Shown here: positions 16,614 through 25,813 of the stretch, piece after piece
Layout of the letters: every line of letters begins with the position of its first letter
Position numbering within the stretch: position 1 is the stretch's first letter
NCBI RefSeq assembly: GCF_003985125.1
Contig: NZ_ML133595.1
Coordinates: forward strand, 1 to 48,478
Length of the DNA stretch: 48,478 nucleotides
Source of the DNA: Rhizobium phaseoli
GTDB taxonomy: Bacteria; Pseudomonadota; Alphaproteobacteria; Rhizobiales; Rhizobiaceae
Reading direction: 5' to 3'
Program-made: the position numbers and the translations under genes
Notes under the pieces: model-generated
The model's input: only the letters and a program-made list of their open reading frames with translations
Database searches by the model: none
What the model was told of the DNA's origin: nothing

Positions 16614-18025
16614 GCGGACTTTCCCGATAGGCCTTCCAGTTGTTTGGGCAGTGCGGCTGCCCAGGATGTGATGCTCCCAGCCCCCAACAGAACCACGAAA
16701 TCGCCAGGCTTTGCAACCTCTGCAACCATCTGCGGCAGAAGCTCGGCCGAAGACAGGAAGCGGGCGTCGCGATGGCCGCCGGATTTGATGCGCGAGACGA
16801 GCGACGTGGAGTCGACGCCTTCGATCGCATCTTCACCCGCAGCATAGACGGGCGCCAGAAAAATGCTGTCGGCATCGTTGAAGCAGGCTGCGAATTCCTC
16901 GAACAGGCTTGCCAGACGGCTGTAGCGGTGCGGCTGGTGGACGGCGATGATGCGGCCCTTGCAGGCTTCGCGGGCAGCGCGCAGCACCGCCTTGATCTCG
17001 ACCGGATGGTGGCCGTAATCGTCGAAGATCTGCACCCCGTTCCATTCGCCCGTCAAGGTGAAGCGGCGCTTGACGCCGCCGAAGGAAGCAAGCCCCTTGG
17101 CGATATCGACGCTCGATATGCCGAGCCGGTTGGCGACGGCGATCGCCGCCGTCGCGTTGGAAATATTGTGCCGCCCGGGCATGGGCATGACCAGCCCCTT
17201 GAGCTCGGTCACCTGGCCGGTGCGGCGGCGGCGGATCTCGACGTCGAAAATCGAGCGCGTACCATCGATGCGGACGTTCTTGAAACGCACGTCGGCCTGC
17301 GGGTTCTCGCCATAGGTGATGATTTTGCGGTCCTCGATGCGGCCGACAAGCGACTGCACCTCGGGATGGTCGAGGCACATGACGCCGAAGCCGTAAAACG
17401 GCACGTTCTCGACGAACTGTCGGAAGGCGGCGCGCACCGCATCGAAATTCCCGTAATGGTCGAGATGTTCGGGATCGATATTGGTGATGACGGCGACATC
17501 GGCCGGAAGCTTCAGGAAGGTGCCGTCCGATTCGTCGGCCTCGACCACCATCCATTCGCCCTCGCCCATACGGGCATTAGTGCCGTAGGCGTTGATGATG
17601 CCGCCGTTGATGACGGTTGGGTCGAGCCCGCCGGCTTCGAGCAGGGTCGCGACCAGCGAAGTGGTCGTCGTCTTGCCGTGCGTGCCGCCGATGGCGATCG
17701 CATTGCGGAAGCGCATTAGCTCGGCGAGCATTTCGGCGCGGCGCACCACCGGCAGCAGCTTTTCGCGCGCCGCGATGAGTTCCGGGTTGCTCTTCTTGAT
17801 CGCCGTCGACACGACGACCACCTCGGCGTCACCGAGATTTTCCGCCCGATGGCCGACGAAGACCTCGATGCCCTTGTTACGCAGGCGCTGGACATTGGCG
17901 CTGTCGGCCTGATCGGATCCCTGCACCTTATGGCCGAGATTGTGCAGCACTTCGGCAATGCCGCTCATGCCGATGCCGCCAATGCCGATGAAATGGACGA
18001 GACCGATCGCCTTCGGCAGTTTCAT
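16610..18025 (-). CDS. murC: UDP-N-acetylmuramate--L-alanine ligase
   Basis: MurC adds the first stem amino acid, L-alanine, to UDP-MurNAc. The 471-residue Mur ligase has the N-terminal GIGGIGMSGIAE UDP-binding loop and the ATP loop GTHGKTTTT (residues 114-122). It also has the central VVEADESDGTF and FDDYGHHPVEI motifs. It is translationally coupled on both sides, with 4-base overlaps to murG upstream and murB downstream. Confidence 0.97.
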   Translation of the reverse strand: MKLPKAIGLVHFIGIGGIGMSGIAEVLHNLGHKVQGSDQADSANVQRLRNKGIEVFVGHRAENLGDAEVVVVSTAIKKSNPELIAAREKLLPVVRRAEMLAELMRFRNAIAIGGTHGKTTTTSLVATLLEAGGLDPTVINGGIINAYGTNARMGEGEWMVVEADESDGTFLKLPADVAVITNIDPEHLDHYGNFDAVRAAFRQFVENVPFYGFGVMCLDHPEVQSLVGRIEDRKIITYGENPQADVRFKNVRIDGTRSIFDVEIRRRRTGQVTELKGLVMPMPGRHNISNATAAIAVANRLGISSVDIAKGLASFGGVKRRFTLTGEWNGVQIFDDYGHHPVEIKAVLRAAREACKGRIIAVHQPHRYSRLASLFEEFAACFNDADSIFLAPVYAAGEDAIEGVDSTSLVSRIKSGGHRDARFLSSAELLPQMVAEVAKPGDFVVLLGAGSITSWAAALPKQLEGLSGKSA

Positions 18026-19146
18026 GCGCGTGTCCTCTTGAATTCTGAGACTGTCTTGCCGGCGGCAATAGCCTCAACCATGTCGGCAAGCAAGTTTGCC
18101 GCATCCGGTTTTCCGGCAAGTTTGGCGGCAGCCGCCATGTGCGACAGCTTTTCCGGATCGTTCATCACATGGCTCAGTATAGAGGCGATGCGTTCCGGCG
18201 AAAGCTCGGACTGAGCAATCACCTTCGCCCCGCCGGTCGCAGCCAGTGCGGCGGCGTTCGCCGCCTGATCATGGTCGAGCGCATGCGGATACGGCACCAG
18301 CACAGCCGGGCGGCCGATGACGGAGATTTCCGAAACCGTGGACGCGCCGGAGCGGCAGATCACCAGATGCGCTTTGGCAAGACGCTCTGCCATATCATTG
18401 AAAAACGGCGCGATATCCGCACCCATCTGCAGCTGCGCCACGCAGCCGCGCACCATCTCCATATCCTCTGGGCGCACCTGCTGCGTCACACGGAGCCGCG
18501 CACGTAGCCCGTCGTCGAGCAGGCTGATCGCCGTCGGCATGGCCTTGGAGAAATACTGCGCGCCCTGGCTGCCGCCGAACACGACGAGATTGAACGGCTC
18601 GCCGGGATGCGAGGGGTGATAGGGCTGTTCGGCCGCCGCAAGGATCGCCGGACGCACGGGATTGCCGGTCGCAACCGTCTTGTCGGAAAAAACATCGCCG
18701 CTTTCCTGAAGAAAGCCGCCGGCAATCGCCTTGACGCGCGGGGCCAGCGCCTTGTTGGCGCGCCCCATGACGGCATTCTGCTCATGCAGCATCGAGGCGA
18801 TACCGAGCCGCGTGGCGGCCAGCAGCGGTGGCACGGTGGGATAACCGCCGAAACCGACGACGATAACAGGCTTCAGCCGCTGGATCAGCTGCTTGGCCGC
18901 CCGCATGCCGCTCCACAGCGTCCACAGCGAGCGGGCGACGGCAACCGGGTTCTTCGAACCGATCGTCGCCGAAGGCACAACGTGAATTTCATCGGCCGGG
19001 AATTTGCCGGCAAAGCGCTCGGCGCGACTGTCGGTGACGAGATGCACCGAGTAGCCACGCTCCTTCAGCTTGAAGGCCAGCGCCTCCGCCGGGAACACGT
19101 GGCCGCCGGTACCCCCGGCGGCAAGCAGCACGATGCCTTTGCTCAT
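18022..19146 (-). CDS. murG: Undecaprenyl-PP-MurNAc-pentapeptide GlcNAc transferase
   Basis: MurG converts lipid I to lipid II at the inner face of the membrane. The 374-residue GT28 enzyme shows the glycine loops GGTGGH (residues 11-16) and GFGGYPTVPP, the HEQNAVMGRAN segment, and the C-terminal nucleotide-binding ICRSGASTVSE and PYPHALDHDQ motifs. It lies between ftsW (6-base gap) and murC (4-base overlap). Confidence 0.97.
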   Translation of the reverse strand: MSKGIVLLAAGGTGGHVFPAEALAFKLKERGYSVHLVTDSRAERFAGKFPADEIHVVPSATIGSKNPVAVARSLWTLWSGMRAAKQLIQRLKPVIVVGFGGYPTVPPLLAATRLGIASMLHEQNAVMGRANKALAPRVKAIAGGFLQESGDVFSDKTVATGNPVRPAILAAAEQPYHPSHPGEPFNLVVFGGSQGAQYFSKAMPTAISLLDDGLRARLRVTQQVRPEDMEMVRGCVAQLQMGADIAPFFNDMAERLAKAHLVICRSGASTVSEISVIGRPAVLVPYPHALDHDQAANAAALAATGGAKVIAQSELSPERIASILSHVMNDPEKLSHMAAAAKLAGKPDAANLLADMVEAIAAGKTVSEFKRTRA

Positions 19147-19152
19147 AAGCTC

Positions 19153-20307
19153 TTACTCCGCCGGCATGCCGTGCGGGACGCGGAAAAGGCTCCGCTCCTG
19201 CGCGCGTTTTTCCGGGCGATGGCGCGTCAGCGCCAGAATGAAACCGGCGGTGACGCAGATCGCCACCATGGACGAACCGCCGTAGGAAATCAGCGGCAGC
19301 GTCATGCCCTTTGCCGGCAGCAATTCGAGATTGACGCCGATATTGATGATAGACTGGATGCCCATCTGCAGCACCAGACCGGCGACGGCAAAGCGGTTGA
19401 AGTCGTTGCGTTCGCGATAGGCATGCGAGAGGCCGCGCAGCACCAGCACCGTGAACAGCGCAACGAGCGCCATGCAGAAGACGATGCCGAATTCCTCGGC
19501 TGCGACAGAAAAAATGAAGTCGGTATGCGCGTCCGGAATGATGCGCTTGACGATGCCTTCGCCCGGTCCCTGGCCGAACCAGCTGCCGCGGATGATCGCC
19601 TCGCGCGCCGTGTCGATCTGGAACGTGTCGCCCTCGCCGGTCATGAACTTGTCGATGCGCAGCGCCACGTGCGGAAAGACGTAATAGGCGGTGAAAAGGC
19701 CGCCGACGCCGCCAATGCCGAGCAGCATGATCCAGATCCATGGCATGCCGGCCATGAAGAACATGCCGCCCCAGACGGCGGTCGTCAGGATGGTCTGGCC
19801 GAGGTCCGGCTGCGCAACGAGAAGCGCCGCGACGATGCCGAACAGGATGATGGCAAAGAGGTTGCCGGGAATTTCCGGCTGGCGCGCATGTTCGGCAAAC
19901 AACCATGCACAGACGACGACGAAGGCAGGCTTCATGAATTCCGAGGGCTGGATGGAAAGGCCGGCGATCCAGATCCAGCGCCTACCGCCCTTGACCTCCT
20001 GCCCGACGAACAGCACCAGCACCATCATGGCGAGCGAGATGATCAAGAGCAGGATCGCGGTCCGCCGCACCTGGCGCGGTGTCAGGAAGGACAATCCGAG
20101 CATGACGGCGATCGACGGGATCATGAAAGCGGCATGGCGCTTGACGAAGTGGAAAGGCTCGAGTCCGATACGTTCGGCGACCGCGGGAGATGCCGCAAAC
20201 GACAGCATGAAGCCGATGCCCATCAGGAAGATGAACATCGCCAGGAAGAAGCGGTCGATGGTCCAGAACCAATCGGCCAGAGGCCCACGTTCCGCGCGGC
20301 TTACCAT
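19153..20307 (-). CDS. ftsW: SEDS peptidoglycan polymerase FtsW
   Basis: FtsW polymerises septal glycan strands with its partner FtsI. The 384-residue protein has about ten hydrophobic segments. It carries the SEDS signatures GGRRWIWIAGLSIQPSEFMKP, a W-F-G-Q-G-P-G-E loop (near the catalytic region) and the C-terminal ISYGGSSM motif. It is one base after murD and six bases before murG. Confidence 0.96.
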   Translation of the reverse strand: MVSRAERGPLADWFWTIDRFFLAMFIFLMGIGFMLSFAASPAVAERIGLEPFHFVKRHAAFMIPSIAVMLGLSFLTPRQVRRTAILLLIISLAMMVLVLFVGQEVKGGRRWIWIAGLSIQPSEFMKPAFVVVCAWLFAEHARQPEIPGNLFAIILFGIVAALLVAQPDLGQTILTTAVWGGMFFMAGMPWIWIMLLGIGGVGGLFTAYYVFPHVALRIDKFMTGEGDTFQIDTAREAIIRGSWFGQGPGEGIVKRIIPDAHTDFIFSVAAEEFGIVFCMALVALFTVLVLRGLSHAYRERNDFNRFAVAGLVLQMGIQSIINIGVNLELLPAKGMTLPLISYGGSSMVAICVTAGFILALTRHRPEKRAQERSLFRVPHGMPAE

Positions 20308-20308
20308 G

Positions 20309-21721
20309 TCATTTCTCTCCTGCTACAGGACCGATCAGCATCGTCATTCCGTCAAGTGCCGCCACGTGGCTGACGAAGGCATCGCCCCTGACTTCGAAGT
20401 TCTTATACTGGTCGAAGCTTGCGCAAGCCGGGGATAACATCACGGCCGAAGCAGCCGCCTCGTCGCGATCCGCGTCGGCTGCGGCATGCGCGACGGCGCG
20501 CTCCAGCGTGCCGGAAATTTCGTAGGGCACGGCCTCGCCGAGGGTCGCCGCGAATTCCGCCGCCGCCTCGCCGATCAGGTAGGCCTTGGCGATACGCGGA
20601 AAATAAGGGGCAAGCGTCGTGATGCCGCCAGATTTCGGCAGGCCGCCGGCAATCCAGTAGATACGGTCGTAGCTCGACAGGGCCGGCGCCGCCGCATCGG
20701 CATTGGTGGCCTTGGAATCGTTGACGAAGACGACACGGCCGCGTCGGCCGACCGGCTGCATGCGATGTTTGAGACCGGGAAATGAGGCAAGGCCGGCGCG
20801 AATGTCGTCGGCGGACACACCGACCGCAAGGCAGGCGGCGACGGCAGCCGCGGCATTCTGCGCATTGTGGCTGCCGCGCAGCGTCTGAATGCCGTCGAGA
20901 TCGACGAAGGGCAGCATGGCGCCGCCGGCGGCCTGAACGAGTCTCGTGCCCTCGGCATAGATGCCATCGGCCACCACGTTGCGGCGCGAGATGCGGACCA
21001 CCTTGACGCCGGCTCGCTGCACGCGGTCGGCGATCAGCGCCGAATGGCTGTCGTCAATGCCGACGACCGCGACATCGCTGCCGGCGACCAGCCGCTCCTT
21101 TACGTCGGCATAATGCTGCATGGTGCCGTGACGGTCGAGGTGATCGGGCGTCAGATTGAGCAGGATGCCGGCCGACGGGTTCAGCGTCGGCGCCAGATCG
21201 ATCTGGTAGGAGGAGCATTCGACGACGTAATAACGTTCTGCCTTCGGCGGATCGAGCGTCAGCACGGCCGTGCCGATATTGCCGCCGAGCTGTGTGTCGT
21301 AACCTGCTGATCTCAGGATATGGGCGATCAGCGCCGTCGTCGTCGATTTGCCGTTGGTGCCTGTGATGGCGATGAAGGGGCAATCAGGCGCGTGGGCGCG
21401 GCGCTCGCGCACGAAGAGCTCGACGTCGCCGACGATATCGACGCCGGCGGCGCGCGCCAGATCGACCGTCCAGTGCGGCTTCGGATGGGTGAGCGGCACG
21501 CCGGGCGAAAGCACGAAAAGCGACTGCTGGCTCCAGTCGATCGTGTGCAGATCCTCGGTGTGGATGCCTTCTGCCGCGGCCTTCGCGACGCTGTCAGGGT
21601 TGTCGTCCCAGGCGGTCACACGGGCGCCGCCCAGGTTCAGCGCCCGCGCGGTGGCAAAGCCGGAGCCGCCGAGCCCGAAGAGCGCGACCTTCCTGTCTTT
21701 CAGCGTGGTGACCGGGATCAT
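20309..21721 (-). CDS. murD: UDP-N-acetylmuramoyl-L-alanine--D-glutamate ligase
   Basis: MurD adds D-glutamate to UDP-MurNAc-L-Ala. The 470-residue protein has the N-terminal VALFGLGGSG loop and the ATP loop GTNGKSTT (residues 121-128). The LNLTPDHLDRHG motif and the C-terminal VNDSKATNADA motif follow. It lies between mraY (7-base gap) and ftsW (1-base gap). Confidence 0.97.
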   Translation of the reverse strand: MIPVTTLKDRKVALFGLGGSGFATARALNLGGARVTAWDDNPDSVAKAAAEGIHTEDLHTIDWSQQSLFVLSPGVPLTHPKPHWTVDLARAAGVDIVGDVELFVRERRAHAPDCPFIAITGTNGKSTTTALIAHILRSAGYDTQLGGNIGTAVLTLDPPKAERYYVVECSSYQIDLAPTLNPSAGILLNLTPDHLDRHGTMQHYADVKERLVAGSDVAVVGIDDSHSALIADRVQRAGVKVVRISRRNVVADGIYAEGTRLVQAAGGAMLPFVDLDGIQTLRGSHNAQNAAAAVAACLAVGVSADDIRAGLASFPGLKHRMQPVGRRGRVVFVNDSKATNADAAAPALSSYDRIYWIAGGLPKSGGITTLAPYFPRIAKAYLIGEAAAEFAATLGEAVPYEISGTLERAVAHAAADADRDEAAASAVMLSPACASFDQYKNFEVRGDAFVSHVAALDGMTMLIGPVAGEK

Positions 21722-21728
21722 TGCCGCC

Positions 21729-22829
21729 TCACCGCAGCTTCAGGGTCGAAAGGCCGAGCAGCGCCAGGCCGACGGCGATGATCCAGAAGCGGATTACCAC
21801 CTGGCTTTCCGTCCAGCCCTTCTTCTCAAAGTGATGGTGGATCGGCGCCATCAGAAAGACGCGCCGGCCGGTCATCTTGAAGAAGCCGACCTGGATGATG
21901 ACCGAGAGCGTCTCCATGACGAAGAGGCCGCCGATGATCGCCATGACGATCTCGTGCTTGGTGGCGACGGCGACGGTGCCGATCGTACCGCCAAGCGCCA
22001 GCGAACCGGTGTCGCCCATGAAGATGGCGGCCGGCGGCGCGTTGAACCAGAGAAAGCCGAGGCCCGCGCCGATCACGGCGCCGAGCACGACGGCAAGCTC
22101 GCCGGTGCCGGGCACGAAATTGATCTGCAGGTAGTTCGCAAACACCACGTTGCCGGCGAGATAGGCGATGACGCCGAAGGAGGCGGCGGCGATCATCACG
22201 GGCACGATGGCGAGCCCATCCAGGCCGTCGGTCAGGTTGACGGCATTGCCGGCGCCGACGATGACGAAGCCGCCGAACACCACGAACATGATGCCGAGAT
22301 TGATCAGGAAGTCCTTGAAGAAGGGAAAGGCGATCGAGGAGCCGAAGGTCGAGCCGGCAGTCCCTGAGGCAAGGGCGGTGCGCATCATGAAATAGACGGC
22401 GATGCCGGCGATGATGAATTCGATGCCGAGACGCGCCTTGCCGGAAAAGCCCTTGTGGCTCTGCTTGGTCACCTTGAGATAATCGTCATAGAAGCCGATC
22501 GCGCCGAAGCCGAGCGTCACCAACAGCGTGGCGACGACATAGACGTTGGAAAGATCGGCCCAGAGCAGTGACGCTCCGACGATGCCGGCAAGGATCATCA
22601 GCCCGCCCATGGTCGGCGTGCCGGCCTTCTTGAAATGCGTCTGCGGCCCGTCGGCGCGGATCGGCTGGCCCTTGCCCTGGCGGATGCGCAGCGAATTGAT
22701 GATGGTCGGCCCGAACAGGAACACGATCAATGCGGAGGTGAAGAGAGCGGCGCCCGTGCGGAAGGTAATATATCTGAACAGGTTCAGAAATTTGAAATAT
22801 TCCGACAGTTCGACAAGCCAGATCAGCAT
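21729..22829 (-). CDS. mraY: Phospho-MurNAc-pentapeptide transferase
   Basis: MraY makes lipid I by transferring phospho-MurNAc-pentapeptide to undecaprenyl phosphate. The 366-residue polytopic protein has about ten membrane segments. Its catalytic acidic motifs are GFYDDYLKV, NAVNLTDGLDGLA and FMGDTGS, and the MAPIHHHFEKKGW loop is present. The first ATG gives the normal family N-terminus. Confidence 0.97.
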   Translation of the reverse strand: MLIWLVELSEYFKFLNLFRYITFRTGAALFTSALIVFLFGPTIINSLRIRQGKGQPIRADGPQTHFKKAGTPTMGGLMILAGIVGASLLWADLSNVYVVATLLVTLGFGAIGFYDDYLKVTKQSHKGFSGKARLGIEFIIAGIAVYFMMRTALASGTAGSTFGSSIAFPFFKDFLINLGIMFVVFGGFVIVGAGNAVNLTDGLDGLAIVPVMIAAASFGVIAYLAGNVVFANYLQINFVPGTGELAVVLGAVIGAGLGFLWFNAPPAAIFMGDTGSLALGGTIGTVAVATKHEIVMAIIGGLFVMETLSVIIQVGFFKMTGRRVFLMAPIHHHFEKKGWTESQVVIRFWIIAVGLALLGLSTLKLR

Positions 22830-22850
22830 TCAGGGCCCCTTGTTACCCGG

Positions 22851-24290
22851 TCAAAGTTCGCGTTGCGTGTCGGAAAATGCCGGGAACTTGTCAAGAAGCG
22901 CGGCGACGATCTTGCCGAAACCGATGCCCAGAGACGATTTCACCATCAACACGTCGCCTGGCGCAACCGCGTTCAGGACATAATCCGTCAATTCGCTGGT
23001 CTTTTCGCGGTACTCGACATGGACGCTTTCTGGCAATGATTCCTTCAGCGCGGCCATGTCGGCGCCTGCGAGCCAGACATGTTCGATGCCGGCCGCAAGC
23101 AGCGGCCCGGCGAGATCGGTGTGAACCTTCTCGGCATACTCGCCCATTTCGAGCATGTCGCCGAGCACGGCGATGCGGCGTCCGCGGCCGGTCGGCTCGG
23201 CGGCCGCCAGCAGCGCGATCGCCGCGCGCATCGAGGCCGGGTTGGCATTGTAGCTCTCGTCGATCAGCGTGAAGCTGCCGTTGCCGTTGCCGATCGAAAG
23301 GCGGTGACGCTTGCCCCTGCCCTTTTCCGGCTTCAGCGTCGCAAGTGCTGCGATCGCCTTCTCCAGGTCGGCGCCGACGATCCTGACGACGCCGAGGGCG
23401 GCAAGCGCATTCTCGGCGATATGACGTCCCGGCGCGCCGATCGCCACTTCCAGCGTCTCGCCGCCGATCGTCAGCCACAGCGTCGAATTCTCGTCAGAAC
23501 CGTTGAATTCGGCGAGCCGGAATTCGGCCTTGGCATGCTGGCCGAAGGAATGGATATGCTCGACGCCGAGCGATTGCGCGGTGCGGTCGAGGAAATTGAA
23601 CTGGTCGTTGTCGCGGTTGAGCACGACATGGCCGCCCGATTCGAGTCCCTCGAAGATCTCGGCCTTGGCGGCGGCAATCTCCTTGATGCTCTTGAAATTG
23701 CCTAGATGGGCCGGCGCGATCGTCGTAATGACGGCGACATCGGGGCGGATCATCGCCACCAGCGGCCGGATCTCGCCCGGATGGTTCATTCCGACTTCGA
23801 AGACGCCGTAATCCGTGTCGTCAGGCATGCGCGCCAGCGTCAGCGGCACGCCCCAGTGGTTGTTGAAGGAAGCGACGGAGGCATGCACCTTGCCGGAGGG
23901 CGACAGCACGTGCCGCAGCATTTCCTTGGTGGTGGTCTTGCCGACCGACCCCGTCACTGCGATGATTTTTGCGCGCGAGCGCTCGCGGGAGGCCTGCCCG
24001 AGACGCCCGAGTGCCGCGAGCACGTCGTCGACGACGATCATCGGCACCGTCAGGCGGCCCATGGCCGGAAGCCTCGCCTCGCTGACGACGAGAAGCGAAG
24101 CGCCGTTCGCCATCGCCATCGACGCATAGTCATGGCCGTCGACCCGGTCGCCCTTGATCGCGAAGAAGGCTTCGCCTGATGCAATCGAGCGGCTGTCGAT
24201 GGAAATGCCGGTGATGCCTTCCGGCAGCGCGCCGAAGGGGCGCCCCGCCATCGCTGCGATCATGTCTTCGGTCGTCCAGAGCCAGCTCAA
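22851..24290 (-). CDS. murF: UDP-MurNAc-tripeptide--D-Ala-D-Ala ligase
   Basis: MurF adds the D-Ala-D-Ala made by Ddl to complete the pentapeptide. The 479-residue Mur ligase has the ATP loop TGSVGKTTT (residues 113-121), the FNNHWGVPLTLA motif, EVGMNHPGEI and DESYNANPASM. Its start overlaps the murE stop by four bases. Confidence 0.97.
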   Translation of the reverse strand: MSWLWTTEDMIAAMAGRPFGALPEGITGISIDSRSIASGEAFFAIKGDRVDGHDYASMAMANGASLLVVSEARLPAMGRLTVPMIVVDDVLAALGRLGQASRERSRAKIIAVTGSVGKTTTKEMLRHVLSPSGKVHASVASFNNHWGVPLTLARMPDDTDYGVFEVGMNHPGEIRPLVAMIRPDVAVITTIAPAHLGNFKSIKEIAAAKAEIFEGLESGGHVVLNRDNDQFNFLDRTAQSLGVEHIHSFGQHAKAEFRLAEFNGSDENSTLWLTIGGETLEVAIGAPGRHIAENALAALGVVRIVGADLEKAIAALATLKPEKGRGKRHRLSIGNGNGSFTLIDESYNANPASMRAAIALLAAAEPTGRGRRIAVLGDMLEMGEYAEKVHTDLAGPLLAAGIEHVWLAGADMAALKESLPESVHVEYREKTSELTDYVLNAVAPGDVLMVKSSLGIGFGKIVAALLDKFPAFSDTQREL

Positions 24291-25747
24291 GATTTCAGTT
24301 CCTCCAAGGCCTTTCGCACCTCCGCATGATCGGAGAACGGCAATGTGACGCTCCCGATCGTCTGCCCCTCCTCATGCCCCTTGCCGGCGACGATCAGCGT
24401 ATCGCCGGATGTCAGCATGCCGACTGCCTCACGGATCGCCGTGGCGCGATCACCGATTTCCGAGGCGCAAGCCGCTGCCGCCATGATCTCGGAGCGGATC
24501 GCGGCCGGCTCCTCCGAGCGCGGATTGTCGTCGGTGACGATGACGACATCGGCGAGCCGGCAGGCGATTTCGCCCATGATCGGCCGCTTGCCGCGGTCGC
24601 GGTCGCCGCCGCAGCCGAAGACGACGACGACGCGGCCGGTCGTGAAAGGCCGGACCGAATTCAGCACGTTTTCCAGGGCATCCGGCTTATGGGCATAGTC
24701 GACATAGGCGAGAGCACCATCTTTCGTATGGCCGACGAGCTCGAGGCGGCCGGACGCACCGACGAGTTTTTCGAGCGCGGCCATTGCAGCTTTCGGCGCG
24801 ACGCCGGTCGACATGGCAAGCCCTGCGGCGACCAGCGCGTTGGCGACCTGGAAATCGCCGGCCAGCGGAATGTCCACTTCGAAGATCTCGTCGCCGATAT
24901 GGATTTCGGCCGTCTGCTTATGGCGGAAATGCTCGACGCGTTTTAGCGTGAGGTAATCGCCCTTGCGCCCGACGGTGCGGACATCGTGACCGGCATCGGC
25001 CGCCGCCTTGACCGCTTGGGCCGACCACGGATCGTCGGCAAAGATCACCGCCGGTGCACCCTTCGGCAGCAGCGTATCGAAGAGCCGCATCTTGGCGGCC
25101 ATATAGGCCTCGACGGTCGGATGATAATCCATGTGGTCGCGGCCGAGATTGGTGAAGGCGGCGGCCGAAAGCTTTACGCCGTCAAGCCGGCTCTGGTCGA
25201 GACCGTGGCTGGAAGCCTCCATCGACGCATGCGTGACGCCTTCGTCGGCAAGTTCGGCCAGCAGCTTGTGCAGGGAGACAGGATCCGGGGTGGTCAGCGC
25301 GCCATATTCGTTGCGCGTCGGCGAAACGACTCCTGTCGTGCCGATCATCGCGGCGGCATGGCCCGCATGCGCCCAGATTTGCCGGGTGAACGAGGCGACG
25401 GAGGTCTTGCCTGCCGTTCCGGTGACGGCGACCATGGTCTCGGGCTGCCTGCCATAAAACCGCGCGGCGGCGATCGAAAGGAAGCGACGCGGCTCCTTGA
25501 CCGCAAGCACCGGAATAGCAGCATCGACGGGCTGGGAGGCGATCGCGACGACAGCCCCCCGGGCGGCGGCATCCGCGATGAAGCCCGCGCCGTCCGCCTT
25601 GGTGCCGGCGACCGCGACGAAGGCATTGCCCGGCGCGACCTTGCGGCTGTCCGAAGACAGGCCGGAGATATCGAGCAGGCCTACCGGGCCTTCGAGCTGT
25701 GCTTCAAGTTCCGGAAACTGATCTCCGGCCAGGTCTCGCAATTTCAT
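24287..25747 (-). CDS. murE: UDP-MurNAc-L-Ala-D-Glu--meso-DAP ligase
   Basis: MurE adds the third stem residue. The 486-residue protein has the ATP loop TGTAGKTS (residues 109-116) and the DNPR motif (TDDNPRSEE) that reads meso-diaminopimelate, as expected for a Gram-negative. I chose the ATG at 25747 because the product then begins MKLRDLAGDQFPELEA, as in related rhizobial MurE. An in-frame ATG at 25807 would add 20 residues and leave only 6 bases after ftsI, so it remains possible. Confidence 0.94.
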   Translation of the reverse strand: MKLRDLAGDQFPELEAQLEGPVGLLDISGLSSDSRKVAPGNAFVAVAGTKADGAGFIADAAARGAVVAIASQPVDAAIPVLAVKEPRRFLSIAAARFYGRQPETMVAVTGTAGKTSVASFTRQIWAHAGHAAAMIGTTGVVSPTRNEYGALTTPDPVSLHKLLAELADEGVTHASMEASSHGLDQSRLDGVKLSAAAFTNLGRDHMDYHPTVEAYMAAKMRLFDTLLPKGAPAVIFADDPWSAQAVKAAADAGHDVRTVGRKGDYLTLKRVEHFRHKQTAEIHIGDEIFEVDIPLAGDFQVANALVAAGLAMSTGVAPKAAMAALEKLVGASGRLELVGHTKDGALAYVDYAHKPDALENVLNSVRPFTTGRVVVVFGCGGDRDRGKRPIMGEIACRLADVVIVTDDNPRSEEPAAIRSEIMAAAACASEIGDRATAIREAVGMLTSGDTLIVAGKGHEEGQTIGSVTLPFSDHAEVRKALEELKS

Positions 25748-25813
25748 CGAATGGACTTTTCCCTCTTGAAGCCGGTCCGCCCCTCGCGAATCGGCGTCGA
25801 TATTCATTCACGC